From assembly GCA_036004405.1 (NCBI GenBank), contig DASYRM010000073.1:10513-74512 (forward strand): DNA of 64,000 nucleotides. Direction: 5' to 3'. This document shows positions 50,826-60,296 of this stretch, piece after piece. A program made the translations under genes and the position numbers. The notes under the pieces were generated by a model. That model made no database searches. It saw only the letters and a program-made list of their open reading frames with translations, and was not told where the DNA came from. The stretch's first letter is position 1; each line of letters begins with the position of its first letter. Source of the DNA: DASYRM01 sp036004405. Its GTDB lineage: Bacteria > Acidobacteriota > Vicinamibacteria > Vicinamibacterales > UBA2999.

Positions 50826-52679
50826 TCAGTCCGCCCGCAGCGCCACGACCGGATTCAGGCGTGACGCCCGGCGCGCGGGGATATAGCTGGCCAGCAGCGT
50901 CGCCGCCGTGAGCAGCAGCGCCACGGCGGTGTAGGTCAGCGGATCGACCGGTGTCACGTCGAAGAGCAACGACCTCAGCACGCGCGTCAGCCCCGCGGCC
51001 GCGCCCAGACCGATCACCACGCCGACGGCCGTGAGCACCAGCGCGTGCCGGAGGAACATGTGTCGCAGCTCCCGCTGTGGCGCCCCGAGCGCCAGCCGCA
51101 CGCCGACTTCGCGTGTCCGCCGCGCCACGGCGTAGGCCACGACGCCGTAGATCCCGATCAGGCCGAGCGTGAGGGCCATGAACGCGGCAATGCCCAGCAT
51201 CACGAGCACGAACGACGTCTGTGCCATCGACGCGTCGTACACCTCCTGCATCGTGCGCACGATCGTGATGGGGAGGGCGGCGTTGACCGACGCCACGCGC
51301 TGGCGAATCGCGTCGATCAGCGCCGGGTCCCCGGCACGCGGGCTCCGCACCACGAACGCGACGCCGCGCGACACCGTGGCGGGGACGGTTGCACTGACGC
51401 CTTCCATGCGCGACGGCCAGTAGGCAATCGCCGGCGGCGGGCGATGCGCGCCATCGTCCCGCACGTCCTCGACGACGCCGATCACCTGGCGCCACGAGGC
51501 GTTGGGATTGGGACGGATCCGCTGCCCGATCGCCGCTGCCGGCGAGCCCCAGAGCTCGACGGCCAGACTTCTCGACACGATCGCCACCGGCTGCAGCGCG
51601 TCGAGGTCGCCCCAGGTGTACTCGCGCCCGGCGACGAGGCGTGTCGCGCTCGGACAGCACGGGAAACTGCGGCGACCCGGCGGGGTTCGGCCCCAGGCCT
51701 TCCATCGGCATGGCGGTCGCCAGCGCCGTGGCGGTGACGCCAGGAATCGCTCCGAATGCCTGCAGCAGTGCTTTCTGCATTTGCGCGACCTGATCCGAGG
51801 TCGGCGCCACGGCCGGTGGAATGAGGATGCGGACCGTCTGCAGGCCATTGGTGTCGAATCCCGGCGCCACGCTGCGCATCGCGATGAACGTGCGAATCAT
51901 GAGCCCGGCGCTCACGAGCAGCACCAGCGCCAGCGCGACCTGCGCTACCACCAGCCCGTTGCGCGTGCGAACGCGCTCGCGGCTGTCGCCGGCGCCGCGC
52001 GCGCCGCTGAGCATCCCCGAGAGTCGCCCCGCCGCGTACCTGAACGCCGGAATCAGCCCGAACAGGATCCCCGACAGGATCGACACCAGGAGCGCGAACG
52101 CCAGCGCGCGGCCGTCCACCGTGATCTCCTGCAGCCGCGGCAGCCGCCCGGGCTCCAACGCTTTCAGCAGGCGGACGCCTCCGTAGGCGAGTCCCGTGCC
52201 GATGGCGCCTCCGACCAGCCCGAGCATCACGCTTTCGACCAGCCACTCACCGAGCAGCCGCCCGCGTCCGGCTCCGAGAGCCGTCCGCACGGCGAACTCC
52301 TGCTGGCGACCCTCCGAGCGAACGAGCACCAGGTTCGCGACGTTGGCGCACGCGATCAGCATGGGAGACCCTCGTAGATACCGAGGCTTTCGAAGGACGT
52401 GTTGTTATCCGCGTAGGTCACGTACATCGACGGCGACTCGGGCATGTCGGCGATGCCGCCGCTCGCCCCTGGCGCGCTCGGGGCGCCGGGCGCCCGCGTC
52501 AGCACGCTCACCAGCCGATCGGGCTCCGAATAGGGCAGCGGGTTGAGCAGCACGCCGTTGACGACGCTGAACACCGCGGTGTTGGCACCGATGGCGAGCG
52601 CCAGCGTCAGGAGGACCGCGACGGTAAACGTGGGATTCCGGCGAAGGCCGCGAGCCGCCTGACGCACGTGAAGAGGCAA
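50826..52679 (-). pseudogene. Decayed ADOP-family ABC transporter permease (two internal deletions/frameshifts)
   Basis: Three pieces in two frames belong to one FtsX-type permease. The N-terminal piece (52679-52356) starts [20 protein letters not shown] and stops after 'ESLGIYEG'. The second (from 52362) begins at the first FtsX region ('[15 protein letters not shown]') without the roughly 200-residue periplasmic MacB-like domain expected between them. The third picks up near 51645 ('TRLVAGREYTWGDLDALQPVAIVSRSLA') in the original frame, apparently missing about 20-25 residues, and runs to 'ASRLNPVVALRAD'. A functional permease seems unlikely, although an assembly error cannot be excluded. 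No ATPase gene is adjacent. Confidence 0.75.
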
Positions 52680-52790
52680 CAGAGATGGCGAGGCGTGAAT
52701 ACTTCTGACGAACTGTGCAGGTTACAGGTGGGCGAGCGACCGTTGGCCGTCCCGCGACCGGGGAACGCCCGGCGGACGTTTTGTCATGAG

Positions 52791-54611
52791 ATGAGCAAGC
52801 TGACCAGCGTCATCGTGATCGTCGCCGCGACCTCGTTGATGGCCGCCCCGGCCCCGCTCAACCAGGAGCCGGCACCTGACCCCGGCTCGTCGGCGCGCAG
52901 CTCGTCCTGGCGTGAGATTGTCGCGCGCGATTTCATCGTTACCGGCAATGCGCCGACCGGTGAGTTGAGGCGCACGCTCGTCGAGCTCACGCGGTTCCGC
53001 GACTCGCTCGCCCAGCTGTTCCCCGGGGCCGTTGTCACGAGCCCTGTCCGGACCTACGTCGTCGTCCTGCGCGACTTCGACGCCTTCCAACGGTTCCAAC
53101 CGCGCGACAGCCGCGGGAAGGTCCAGCAGAACGTCGGGGGCTACTTCTCGCGGGGCGCCGATGCCAATGTGATTGTGTTGCCGGCGTCTCGCGGCGACAA
53201 CAGCCTGCAGACCATTTTCCACGAATACACGCACTACTTCGTGTCGCGGAACGTCCGCACCTCCATTCCAACCTGGCTGAACGAGGGGCTCGCCGACTTC
53301 TATTCGACGTTCCGGGGCGACTACCGCGGCAAGACGCTGGTGGGTTCGATTCCGGCGTCTCGCATGATCACGCTGCGGAACAGTACCTTCGTTCCCTTGC
53401 GCGACATCGTGGCGCCTCGTGACCTCGAGTCGATGTGGCGATGGGAAAAGCAGATCGGCATGTTCTACGCCGAGTCGTGGGCGCTCGTGCATTACATCAT
53501 CGTCGGGCGTCAGCACCCGGTCGCCAATCCGCTGGGCACCTATCTCGCATCGTTTCGGAAGAGCGGGAGTCACGACACCGCGTTCCGGGAGGCGTTCGGG
53601 ACGGATGTCGACGGCATGGACAAGGAGCTGCGGCAATACGTCCGGCGCGTCAGCCTGAACGCCCGCGTCTACGACCTGCAGACGGACAAGCAGGGGGCGG
53701 ACGAGGCGCGTCCAATCTCCGAAGCGGACATGAACGCGCTCGAAGGGCGCCTGTTGCTGCAGGCGGGTGCGTGGGACGAGGCCGAACGCGAGCTGACGGG
53801 AGTGGTGAAGCAGCAGCCCGGGCACGCAGCCGGGCAGATTTCGCTGGCGCGTCTGCGGCTCGAACAGGATCGCGAAGATGAGGCGATCGCGTCGCTGCAG
53901 CAGGTCGTCGAGGCCAATCCGGGCGACGGGGCGGCGCTCTACTACCTTGGCGCCGCACTCGAACACGCCTGGCGCCATGAAGAGGCGCTCGCGGCGTATT
54001 CAAAGGCGATCAAGTTGATGCCCGGCAATCCCTCCCCGTGGTCGGGATTGAGCTCCGCCGCGCTTGGGCTCCGACGTGATTCCCAGGCTGCCGCGGCGTT
54101 GCAGAATGCGCTCGATGTGGAATGGTCGCCTTCCTACTACTACACCCAGGGGCTTCAAGCGCTGCGGCTCGGACGCGACGACCTCGCGTCCGCGTCGATC
54201 GCGACCTACCTCGAGCTGCGGGGGACGGGTGAAGACCAGTCCGTGTATCCGCTGTTCGTGCGCGCCCTGGCCGCGTGGCGCGCCGGCCGTCCGGCGGATG
54301 CCGAGGCGGCGCTGGCAATCGCCGAAAAGGCCGAACCTCCGCAGGAGTGGACGCGAACGGTGCTGCGATACCTGCAAGGCCGACTCGAGGAGGCGCAGCT
54401 CATGCGGGCTGCCGGTGACATCGGCGAACAGACCGAGGCCCACACTTACATCGCGTTCAAGAATGCGATGGCCGGCCGCGAGGATGAAGCGGTCGCGCAC
54501 TTCCGCTGGGTTGCCGAGCGCGGCGCGAAGAACTACCTGGAGTACGGTCTCGCGAGAAACGAACTGAATCGTCTGAAGTACCGTAACCGGCCGGCGACGG
54601 TTCTCAAGTGA
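52791..54611 (+). CDS. Secreted gluzincin-type metallopeptidase with TPR region (paralog B)
   Basis: This 606-residue protein has a signal-like N-terminus (MSKLTSVIVIVAATSLMAAPA), zinc motif H144-E-Y-T-H148 and 'IPTWLNEGLADFYS' downstream, whose Glu can be the third ligand. 'EKQIGMFYAESWALVHYIIVG' closely matches 'RRGVFYAQSWALVHYLTFG' in paralog A (16587-18530). The second half consists of tetratricopeptide repeats ('GHAAGQISLARLRLEQDREDEAIASLQQVV', 'GAALYYLGAALEHAWRHEEALAAYSKAI'). It lacks the C-terminal beta domain of paralog A. It probably acts in the periplasm on an unknown substrate. Confidence 0.78.
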   Translation: MSKLTSVIVIVAATSLMAAPAPLNQEPAPDPGSSARSSSWREIVARDFIVTGNAPTGELRRTLVELTRFRDSLAQLFPGAVVTSPVRTYVVVLRDFDAFQRFQPRDSRGKVQQNVGGYFSRGADANVIVLPASRGDNSLQTIFHEYTHYFVSRNVRTSIPTWLNEGLADFYSTFRGDYRGKTLVGSIPASRMITLRNSTFVPLRDIVAPRDLESMWRWEKQIGMFYAESWALVHYIIVGRQHPVANPLGTYLASFRKSGSHDTAFREAFGTDVDGMDKELRQYVRRVSLNARVYDLQTDKQGADEARPISEADMNALEGRLLLQAGAWDEAERELTGVVKQQPGHAAGQISLARLRLEQDREDEAIASLQQVVEANPGDGAALYYLGAALEHAWRHEEALAAYSKAIKLMPGNPSPWSGLSSAALGLRRDSQAAAALQNALDVEWSPSYYYTQGLQALRLGRDDLASASIATYLELRGTGEDQSVYPLFVRALAAWRAGRPADAEAALAIAEKAEPPQEWTRTVLRYLQGRLEEAQLMRAAGDIGEQTEAHTYIAFKNAMAGREDEAVAHFRWVAERGAKNYLEYGLARNELNRLKYRNRPATVLK

Positions 54612-54624
54612 TCGTCGGTTTTCG

Positions 54625-56193
54625 CTATTCCGTCGCTTGTTTGACCCACCGGGCGAGGAGGGCACGCGCGTAGGCGCTCTGCTGCGCCGGTGCCATCACT
54701 TCGACCTGCAGCACGCGTTGCCCGCTGCGAAGGAAGATCCCCTCCGCCGAGTAGGCGATCCCCAGCCGCTCGGAACGCGACAGGTAGGAGGCGCTCCCGA
54801 GCGAGCCGCGCGAGGCCCAGCACGCGGCGCTGACCTCGTCCGGCATCACGGCCGCCGGCCACACGGCGATGCGCAGCGCGACCGTGAAGTCGCGGACGGA
54901 CACGGCGCTGCCCGCCGCCTCGGGCATCGAGAGTCTGGCGCACGCCGTGGGACTGCCGGATTCGACCAGCCAGCCGACAGGGACCGGGAGCGGACGCTGC
55001 CCGTCGCCCGCGAGGGTGGACGCCCATTCCATCCGCGCGAGCGGATCGGGTTCTCGAATCATCGCCTCCGCCTCGAGGCTGGCGAGCGATTCGCGCAGGA
55101 CGCTTTCGTTGAACGCGATCTGGTCCCGCGAGCCGATGTATCGAGCCACCAGCTTCTCTCGACCGAGGTCGAGAGTCCGCGTGACGCGGCTCTCTCTGCC
55201 CAGCTCCTGTTCGAGCCGGGCCGGGCTCCATGACGAGAACACCCGATCGATTCTGAGCGCGATCTCGGCGGCGCCGCCTTCGGTCTGGAACCGCAATCGA
55301 CGCGGGGACACGTCGGCGAGTCCTTCGGGCAGCCGCAGCGCGAGCGCCTTGTCGTCGGAACGCTGCATGCCGCCCAGCCGCAACCGGGGCGTCGGCATCA
55401 GCTGATCGAGCCCGCGCAGCTCCAGGAAAGTCTTGACCTGATTGATGGGGATCGCGAAGGCGATGCTGGTGGCGTCTTTCAGCCTGGAATGAATCACGCC
55501 AACCGCAAAGCCGTCCTTGTTGACGAGGGGGCCACCGCTGTTGCCGGGATTGACGTTGCCATCCACTTGAATGAAGCGGCGGACGCCGTTGTCGTTGGCG
55601 CGCAGCGATGAGACCGTGCCGCCGGTCATCGTGATCTCAGGCACCACGCTGGACAGGCTGTCGCGGCCGATGTTGAGCGTGCGCCCGAAGGGAAACCCCA
55701 GTGCCTGCACCGGCTGTCCGGGGGCGAGCACGTCGGAATCGCCGAGCGGGAGGTACGGCTGATTCGCACCGGTGACGAAGAGCACCGCCAGGTCGAGGTC
55801 GGGATCGGTGGCGGCGATCGAGGCGTCGACGCAGGCAGGTCCACCGTTACGGGCGGCGGCACCGTCCGGCGGGCTGCACACCTCGATCTTCGACACCTTC
55901 AACGAGATGGCCACCTTGCGGAGGCCATCGTCGATGGTGACCTCGCTGCTGCTGACTACATGGTCGTTGGTCAGCACGTGGCCGTCTGGCGAGATGACGA
56001 ACCCGCTGCCGGTCCCGATCTCGACTCGATCCAGATCGAGCGTGCGCTTCAGGCCCAGCTCGGTGATGTCGGCGTGAACGGAACCGACGAGACGAACCAG
56101 AACGGTGGCGTCGGCTGGCGACGCGGCCCGCTCGGCTGCCCAGCCGGTCTGGACGAACATGACGAGTGTGACGAACGCGAGCACCGCTCTCAT
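54625..56193 (-). CDS. Secreted trypsin-like (HtrA-type) serine protease without PDZ domain
   Basis: This 522-residue protein has a signal peptide (ending 'GWAAE') and an S1C protease domain with His in 'HVLTNDHVV', Asp in 'DPDLDLAVLF' and Ser in 'NVNPGNSGGPLVN'. 'GFPFGRTLN' and 'IAFAIPINQVKTFLEL' are typical of the DegP/HtrA group. The domain ends near residue 250. The remaining 270 residues contain no recognisable PDZ repeat but a mixed alpha/beta region with 'PVPVGWLVESGSPTACARLSM', so substrate recognition must differ from DegP. It is convergent with the TPR peptidase gene 13 bp away. Confidence 0.88.
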   Translation of the reverse strand: MRAVLAFVTLVMFVQTGWAAERAASPADATVLVRLVGSVHADITELGLKRTLDLDRVEIGTGSGFVISPDGHVLTNDHVVSSSEVTIDDGLRKVAISLKVSKIEVCSPPDGAAARNGGPACVDASIAATDPDLDLAVLFVTGANQPYLPLGDSDVLAPGQPVQALGFPFGRTLNIGRDSLSSVVPEITMTGGTVSSLRANDNGVRRFIQVDGNVNPGNSGGPLVNKDGFAVGVIHSRLKDATSIAFAIPINQVKTFLELRGLDQLMPTPRLRLGGMQRSDDKALALRLPEGLADVSPRRLRFQTEGGAAEIALRIDRVFSSWSPARLEQELGRESRVTRTLDLGREKLVARYIGSRDQIAFNESVLRESLASLEAEAMIREPDPLARMEWASTLAGDGQRPLPVPVGWLVESGSPTACARLSMPEAAGSAVSVRDFTVALRIAVWPAAVMPDEVSAACWASRGSLGSASYLSRSERLGIAYSAEGIFLRSGQRVLQVEVMAPAQQSAYARALLARWVKQATE

Positions 56194-56298
56194 GCGGATG
56201 GGCTGTCGCCACACTCTACAACGTTCGAGAGACACACTTCGCACAGCCCCGACGTCAAGCGTCGAGGGTGCCGTCGAACGCGTCTCCCCGAGGAGTGC

Positions 56299-56499
56299 TC
56301 AGGCCGGAACGACGTTCTCCGCGCGCGGCCCCTTCGGGCCCTGGCCGACGGTGAACGTCACGGTGTCGCCTTCGCGCATGGAGTTGAACGGCTTGCTCGT
56401 GCACGCGGACTGGTGAAAGAAATACTCGGTGCCTTCGGGCGTGGCGATGAAGCCGAAGCCTTTGTCGGTGATGCGCTTGATGGTGCCGGTGGTGGGCAT
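56299..56499 (-). CDS. Cold-shock-domain protein (CspA family)
   Basis: This 66-residue single cold-shock domain has RNP1 'KGFGFI' and RNP2 'YFFHQSA'. It starts MPTTGTIKRITDKGFGFI and ends 'GPRAENVVPA'. It binds single-stranded RNA or DNA and acts as an RNA chaperone. The usual Val-x-Trp-Phe opening is replaced by Ile-Lys-Arg-Ile. TAGAGGA lies 7-8 nt before the ATG. The leader upstream contains CTAGTTTTCTAG (56511-56522), a short palindrome. The 134-bp divergent gap to the ThDP enzyme contains no other clear signal. Confidence 0.92.
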   Translation of the reverse strand: MPTTGTIKRITDKGFGFIATPEGTEYFFHQSACTSKPFNSMREGDTVTFTVGQGPKGPRAENVVPA

Positions 56500-56633
56500 G
56501 TGCGAATCCTCTAGAAAACTAGTCGCGCTTCGAGGCAGCAAGGCGGTAGCCCGGTTCCCCGGCGTGAGCGTGAGTGAATGAAAGCGGCCAATAGTCTACC
56601 GTGAGCAGGCGTATAGTGCCACGGGGAGCGGCG

Positions 56634-58589
56634 ATGCCAGAGAAGCCTTCACTCGACCGTCGAGACTTTCTCAAGAGCGCCGCGGTCACCGGTGCCGCGG
56701 CATTGGACTTCACGCCGGCCCGGGCCCTCGTTCCCGCCGCCATCCCCCCGCTGCCGGCTCAGGCGGCCGCGCCAGCTCAGGCGACCGCCCCGATACCGCC
56801 GCGGGAGACCGATCCGCCGGCCACGGTCGAGCTTCTGACCACCGACCGGCCGGGCGGCGACTTCATGGTCGACGTCATCAAGTCGCTCGACTTCGAATAC
56901 GTCGCCGCCAACCCGGGATCGAGCTTCCGCGGCATCCACGAGTCGATCGTCAACTACGGCGGCAACGCGGCGCCCGAGTTCATCACCTGCTGCCACGAAG
57001 AGTCCTCGGTGGCGATGGCGCACGGCTACTTCAAGGCCGAAGGCAAGCCGATGGCGGTGCTGTGCCACGGCACGGTCGGCATGCAGCACGCGGCGATGGC
57101 GATCTACAACGCCTACTGCGATCGTGTGCCGGTCTACCTCATGGCCGGCAACACCCTGGACGCGACGCTGCGACGGCCCGGCGTCGAATGGGCGCACAGC
57201 GTGCAGGACGCGGCGGCGATGGTCCGCGACTTCATCAAGTGGGACGATCTGCCGATCTCGCTGCCGCACTTCGCGGAGTCGGCGGTGCGCGCCTACAAGA
57301 TTGCGATGACGCCGCCGATGATGCCGGTGCTGCTGGTTCTGGACGGTGGTCTGCAGGAAGATCCGATCACCTCCGAGATCAACGCGCGCCTTCGCGTGCC
57401 GAAGCTGACGCGCGCCTCGGCTCCTCAGGGCGACTCGGGGGCCGTGGCCGAGGCCGCCCGGCTGCTGGTCGCGGCGCAGAACCCGGTGATCGTCGCCGAT
57501 CGCGCCGCCCGCACACCCGCCGGCATCGCCAGGCTGATCGAGCTGGCGGAGACGCTGCAAGCCCCCGTCATCAATCAAGGCGGGCGCATGAACTTTCCGA
57601 CGAGGCATCCGCTCAATCAGAGCGCGAATGCCCGGCAGCTCGTCGCCAACGCCGACGTGATCATCGGCCTCGAGCTGACCGACTTCTGGGGCACGGTCAA
57701 CGCGTCGCGCGATTCACTGGTGCGCACCTCGCGGTCGGTCGTGAAGCCCGGGACGAAGCTGATCAGCATCACCGCGCTCGATCTCGCGACGAAAGGTAAC
57801 TATCAGGACTTTCAGCGCTACCCGGAGGTGGATATCGCGATGGCAGCCGATGCCGAGGCCACGCTGCCGGCGCTCACCGAAGCGTGCAAGCGGCTCATCA
57901 CCGCCGATCGCCGCACCGCGTTTGCCGATCGCGCGAAACGGCTGGCCGAGGCGCATGGCGCGGCGCTGGAGCGCGCCCGCGCGGACGCCGCCTACGGGTG
58001 GGACGCCACGCCGATCAGTACCGCTCGAATGACCATGGAATTGTGGGGAGCCATCAAGAACGAGGACTGGGCGCTCGTCGCCGAGAGCGGCATCATGAGC
58101 GACTGGACTTCGCGGCTGTGGTCCTTTGAGAAACACTACCAGTCGCTCGGCGGCTCGGGCGGCGCGGGTGTCGGCTACGGCGCGCCCGCGGCGATCGGTG
58201 CGGCGCTGGCCAACAAGAAGCGCGGACGGCTGTCGGTGACCATCCAGGGCGACGGCGACTTTCTCTACGCGCCCGGCGTGTGGTGGACCGCGGCGCATCA
58301 CCGTATTCCGCTGCTGGCCGTCATGCACAACAACCGCGCCTACCACCAGGAGATGATGCATCTGCAGCGGATGGCGAACCGTCACCAGCGGGGCATTACG
58401 CGGGCGAACATCGGAACGTCGATCGACAACCCGAACGTCGATTTCGCGAAGATCGCGCAGGGTCTGGGTGTGCACGCGCAGGGACCGATCACGAACCCCA
58501 ACGATCTGGGGCCGGCGTTGCGACGCGCGATCGAGGTGGTCAAGCGCGGCGAGCCGTCGCTCATCGACGTCGTCACGCAGCCACGGTGA
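56634..58589 (+). CDS. Tat-exported thiamin-diphosphate-dependent enzyme (acetolactate-synthase-like)
   Basis: This 651-residue enzyme starts MPEKPSLDRRDFLKSAAVTG, a textbook twin-arginine signal, followed by a Pro/Ala linker. The Pyr domain has 'CCHEESSVAMAHGYFKA', with Glu122 as the cofactor-activating Glu. The middle domain has 'ARLLVAAQNPVIVADRAARTP'. The PP domain has the ThDP motif 'IQGDGDFLYAPGVWWTAAHHRIPLLAVMHNN'. Relatives decarboxylate 2-oxo acids or join them in the cytoplasm. Export of a ThDP enzyme is rare and implies cofactor loading before Tat transport. GGGGAG precedes the ATG. A cytochrome c gene follows in the same direction. Confidence 0.88.
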   Translation: MPEKPSLDRRDFLKSAAVTGAAALDFTPARALVPAAIPPLPAQAAAPAQATAPIPPRETDPPATVELLTTDRPGGDFMVDVIKSLDFEYVAANPGSSFRGIHESIVNYGGNAAPEFITCCHEESSVAMAHGYFKAEGKPMAVLCHGTVGMQHAAMAIYNAYCDRVPVYLMAGNTLDATLRRPGVEWAHSVQDAAAMVRDFIKWDDLPISLPHFAESAVRAYKIAMTPPMMPVLLVLDGGLQEDPITSEINARLRVPKLTRASAPQGDSGAVAEAARLLVAAQNPVIVADRAARTPAGIARLIELAETLQAPVINQGGRMNFPTRHPLNQSANARQLVANADVIIGLELTDFWGTVNASRDSLVRTSRSVVKPGTKLISITALDLATKGNYQDFQRYPEVDIAMAADAEATLPALTEACKRLITADRRTAFADRAKRLAEAHGAALERARADAAYGWDATPISTARMTMELWGAIKNEDWALVAESGIMSDWTSRLWSFEKHYQSLGGSGGAGVGYGAPAAIGAALANKKRGRLSVTIQGDGDFLYAPGVWWTAAHHRIPLLAVMHNNRAYHQEMMHLQRMANRHQRGITRANIGTSIDNPNVDFAKIAQGLGVHAQGPITNPNDLGPALRRAIEVVKRGEPSLIDVVTQPR

Positions 58590-58598
58590 GTCTTCGTA

Positions 58599-58668
58599 GG
58601 GGCCACCTTCAGGTGGCCCGTCTTCCGTAGTGGCCCGTCTTCGTAGGGGCACATCTTTAGATGTGCCC
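58599..58668. repeat. Two family-1 hairpins with different stems
   Basis: GGGGCCACC-TTC-AGGTGGCCC lies at 58599-58619, and GGGGCACATC-TTT-AGATGTGCCC at 58646-58668. Both follow CGTA, as do other family-1 copies. Their stems differ from the common GGCCGCC version at both arms, so base pairing is preserved by compensating changes. The second ends directly before the GGAGG ribosome-binding site of the cytochrome gene. Confidence 0.8.
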
Positions 58669-58680
58669 GGAGGGGATCCG

Positions 58681-59049
58681 ATGAAACGCCTGCTGCTCCT
58701 CGCGCTCGTGCTGTCGGCCGCCGTTGCATCGCACGCGCAGACGCCTCAGCGCCCCGCCGCTGCCACGCCTGCGCCGGCCGGCAACGCCGACGAGGGGAAG
58801 AAGCTGTTCGTGAGCGTCGGCTGCTATCAGTGCCACGGGTACGAAGCGCAGGGATCGAATGCGACCGGTCCTCGCCTCGGCCCGCGCCCGATGGCATTCG
58901 CGGCGTTCAGCCGCTATGTCCGGCAGCCGTCCGGCCAGATGCCGCCGTACACCGTCAAGGTGGTGTCCGATTCGGACCTGGCGAAGATCTACGGGTTCAT
59001 CCAGTCGCGCCCCGACCCGGCGAAGGAGATTCCGCTACTGAAGCCCTGA
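58681..59049 (+). CDS. Small periplasmic cytochrome c
   Basis: This 122-residue protein has a signal peptide (MKRLLLLALVLSAAVASHAQ), a Pro/Ala linker and one heme-binding motif C-Y-Q-C-H at about residue 50 ('VSVGCYQCHGYEAQGS'). 'GPRLGPRPMAFAAFSRYVRQPSGQMPPY' supplies the Met axial ligand (Q-M-P-P). It should shuttle electrons in the periplasm. It lies 91 bp behind the Tat-exported ThDP enzyme, in the same direction, so it is the natural electron acceptor if that enzyme is an oxidative decarboxylase. GGAGG lies 7-8 nt before the start. Confidence 0.88.
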   Translation: MKRLLLLALVLSAAVASHAQTPQRPAAATPAPAGNADEGKKLFVSVGCYQCHGYEAQGSNATGPRLGPRPMAFAAFSRYVRQPSGQMPPYTVKVVSDSDLAKIYGFIQSRPDPAKEIPLLKP

Positions 59050-59163
59050 CGATAAGTCTTCCTGCTGCAACCGATTGGCTGGCGAGCCGGAAATCATCCT
59101 CCGGCCAGCCGCGCTCCATGGATTCCGGCGACCGACCATCGCACGATGCGGGCGGAGGTCGTC

Positions 59164-60273
59164 ATGAACGCGCTCGCGTGCCGCCGCATCGTCACCTGTC
59201 TCATATTTTTGACCGCCGCGACACTCGGAGCTGCGGTTCCTGAGGGCGACGAACCCGGGAGCGCGGCCTGTGCGCACCACCCGTCCGGCCGCGCCTTGGG
59301 ATGGACGCGGCGCTGCCTCACCGTGGTTCACCATGACCTGGGGCGATTTCAACGGTGATGGCTTCGGCGACCTTGCCTACGGCGACATGCTGTCTTGCAC
59401 GCCGTACCTGTCCGGCGGCACGAAGTTCTGTCAGTACCGGATACGAGTCCATCCAGGCGGCCCGAACGGCCTCTCGGAGAGCCCCCTGCAAATTGCCGAA
59501 AGCGGCTGGAACACGGTGCGTCTGCCGGATACCGGGTTTTTCAAGGACGTCGTGGTGCTGCCGCTTGCGGCCGCCGACTTCGATCGCGACGGCCGGGCGC
59601 AGCTCGTGTACGTCGGAACGGACTACGTGTCCTATCGCCCGAGGATCTGCGTCGCGCCGAACGGATACCTTCTCAACACGTCATACCAGGATTGCAATTT
59701 CCCGTACGGTCCTGTGGCGGCCGGCGATCTCACCGGCGACGGATATCCCGACCTCGCGATCGGTGCGCCGAACGAGACGGTATCCGGTGCGGCCGAGGCC
59801 GGGCAGGTGCGCATCTATTTCGGGAGCGCCACTGGCATGACCAGCGGTGGGGCGCTCTGATTCGGCCGGATCTGGCAGAGCGCGAGGCCGGCGACCACTT
59901 CGGGGCCTCGCTGGCGATCGCCGAAGACGCCGGATCGGTGATGGTGTTCCGCGGGTCGCCGACCGGGCCGACGTCGACCGGCCGCCAGTACTGGTACCAG
60001 AGCGGTGCGGGAGTGGCCGGCGACTCGGAGACCGGAGACCGGTTCGGCTACACGCTCTCGGCCTGGAACTTCGGCAACGGCGCTCATCCCGATCTGGCCA
60101 TCGGTGTGCCGTTCGAGGATGTCTCGGGGCGCGCGGAAGCCGGGGCCGTCAACGTGCTGTATGGCAGTGCGCTGGGTTTGACGACGGCCGGCAACCAGCT
60201 GTGGCATCAGGGCAGCCCGGACATCGGCGGCGATCCGGAAGCCTGGGATCGCTTCGGTCTGTCGCTCTACTGA
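59164..60273 (+). pseudogene. Decayed FG-GAP (integrin-alpha-like) repeat protein
   Basis: A signal-peptide start (MNALACRRIVTCLIFL, GGAGG upstream) opens one frame. The repeats lie in a second frame up to 59860 ('DFNGDGFGDLAYGD', 'DFDRDGRAQLVYVG', 'DLTGDGYPDLAIGAP') and continue in the first frame from about 59860 to 60273 ('HPDLAIGVPFEDVSGRAEAGAVNVLYG'). At least two frameshifts are therefore needed, near 59270-59330 and 59840-59870. Around 59920 the join 'SLAIAEDAGSVMVF' looks like a repeat with a piece removed. FG-GAP blades bind Ca2+ and form secreted beta-propellers. Either recent decay or sequence errors explain the breaks. Confidence 0.7.
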
Positions 60274-60296
60274 TCGGCAACAACCGTGTGCGGCCG

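Noticed and set aside
52786..52791. ATG at 52786 as alternative start for the TPR peptidase.
   Set aside because: It is out of frame with the gene. The in-frame ATG is at 52791.
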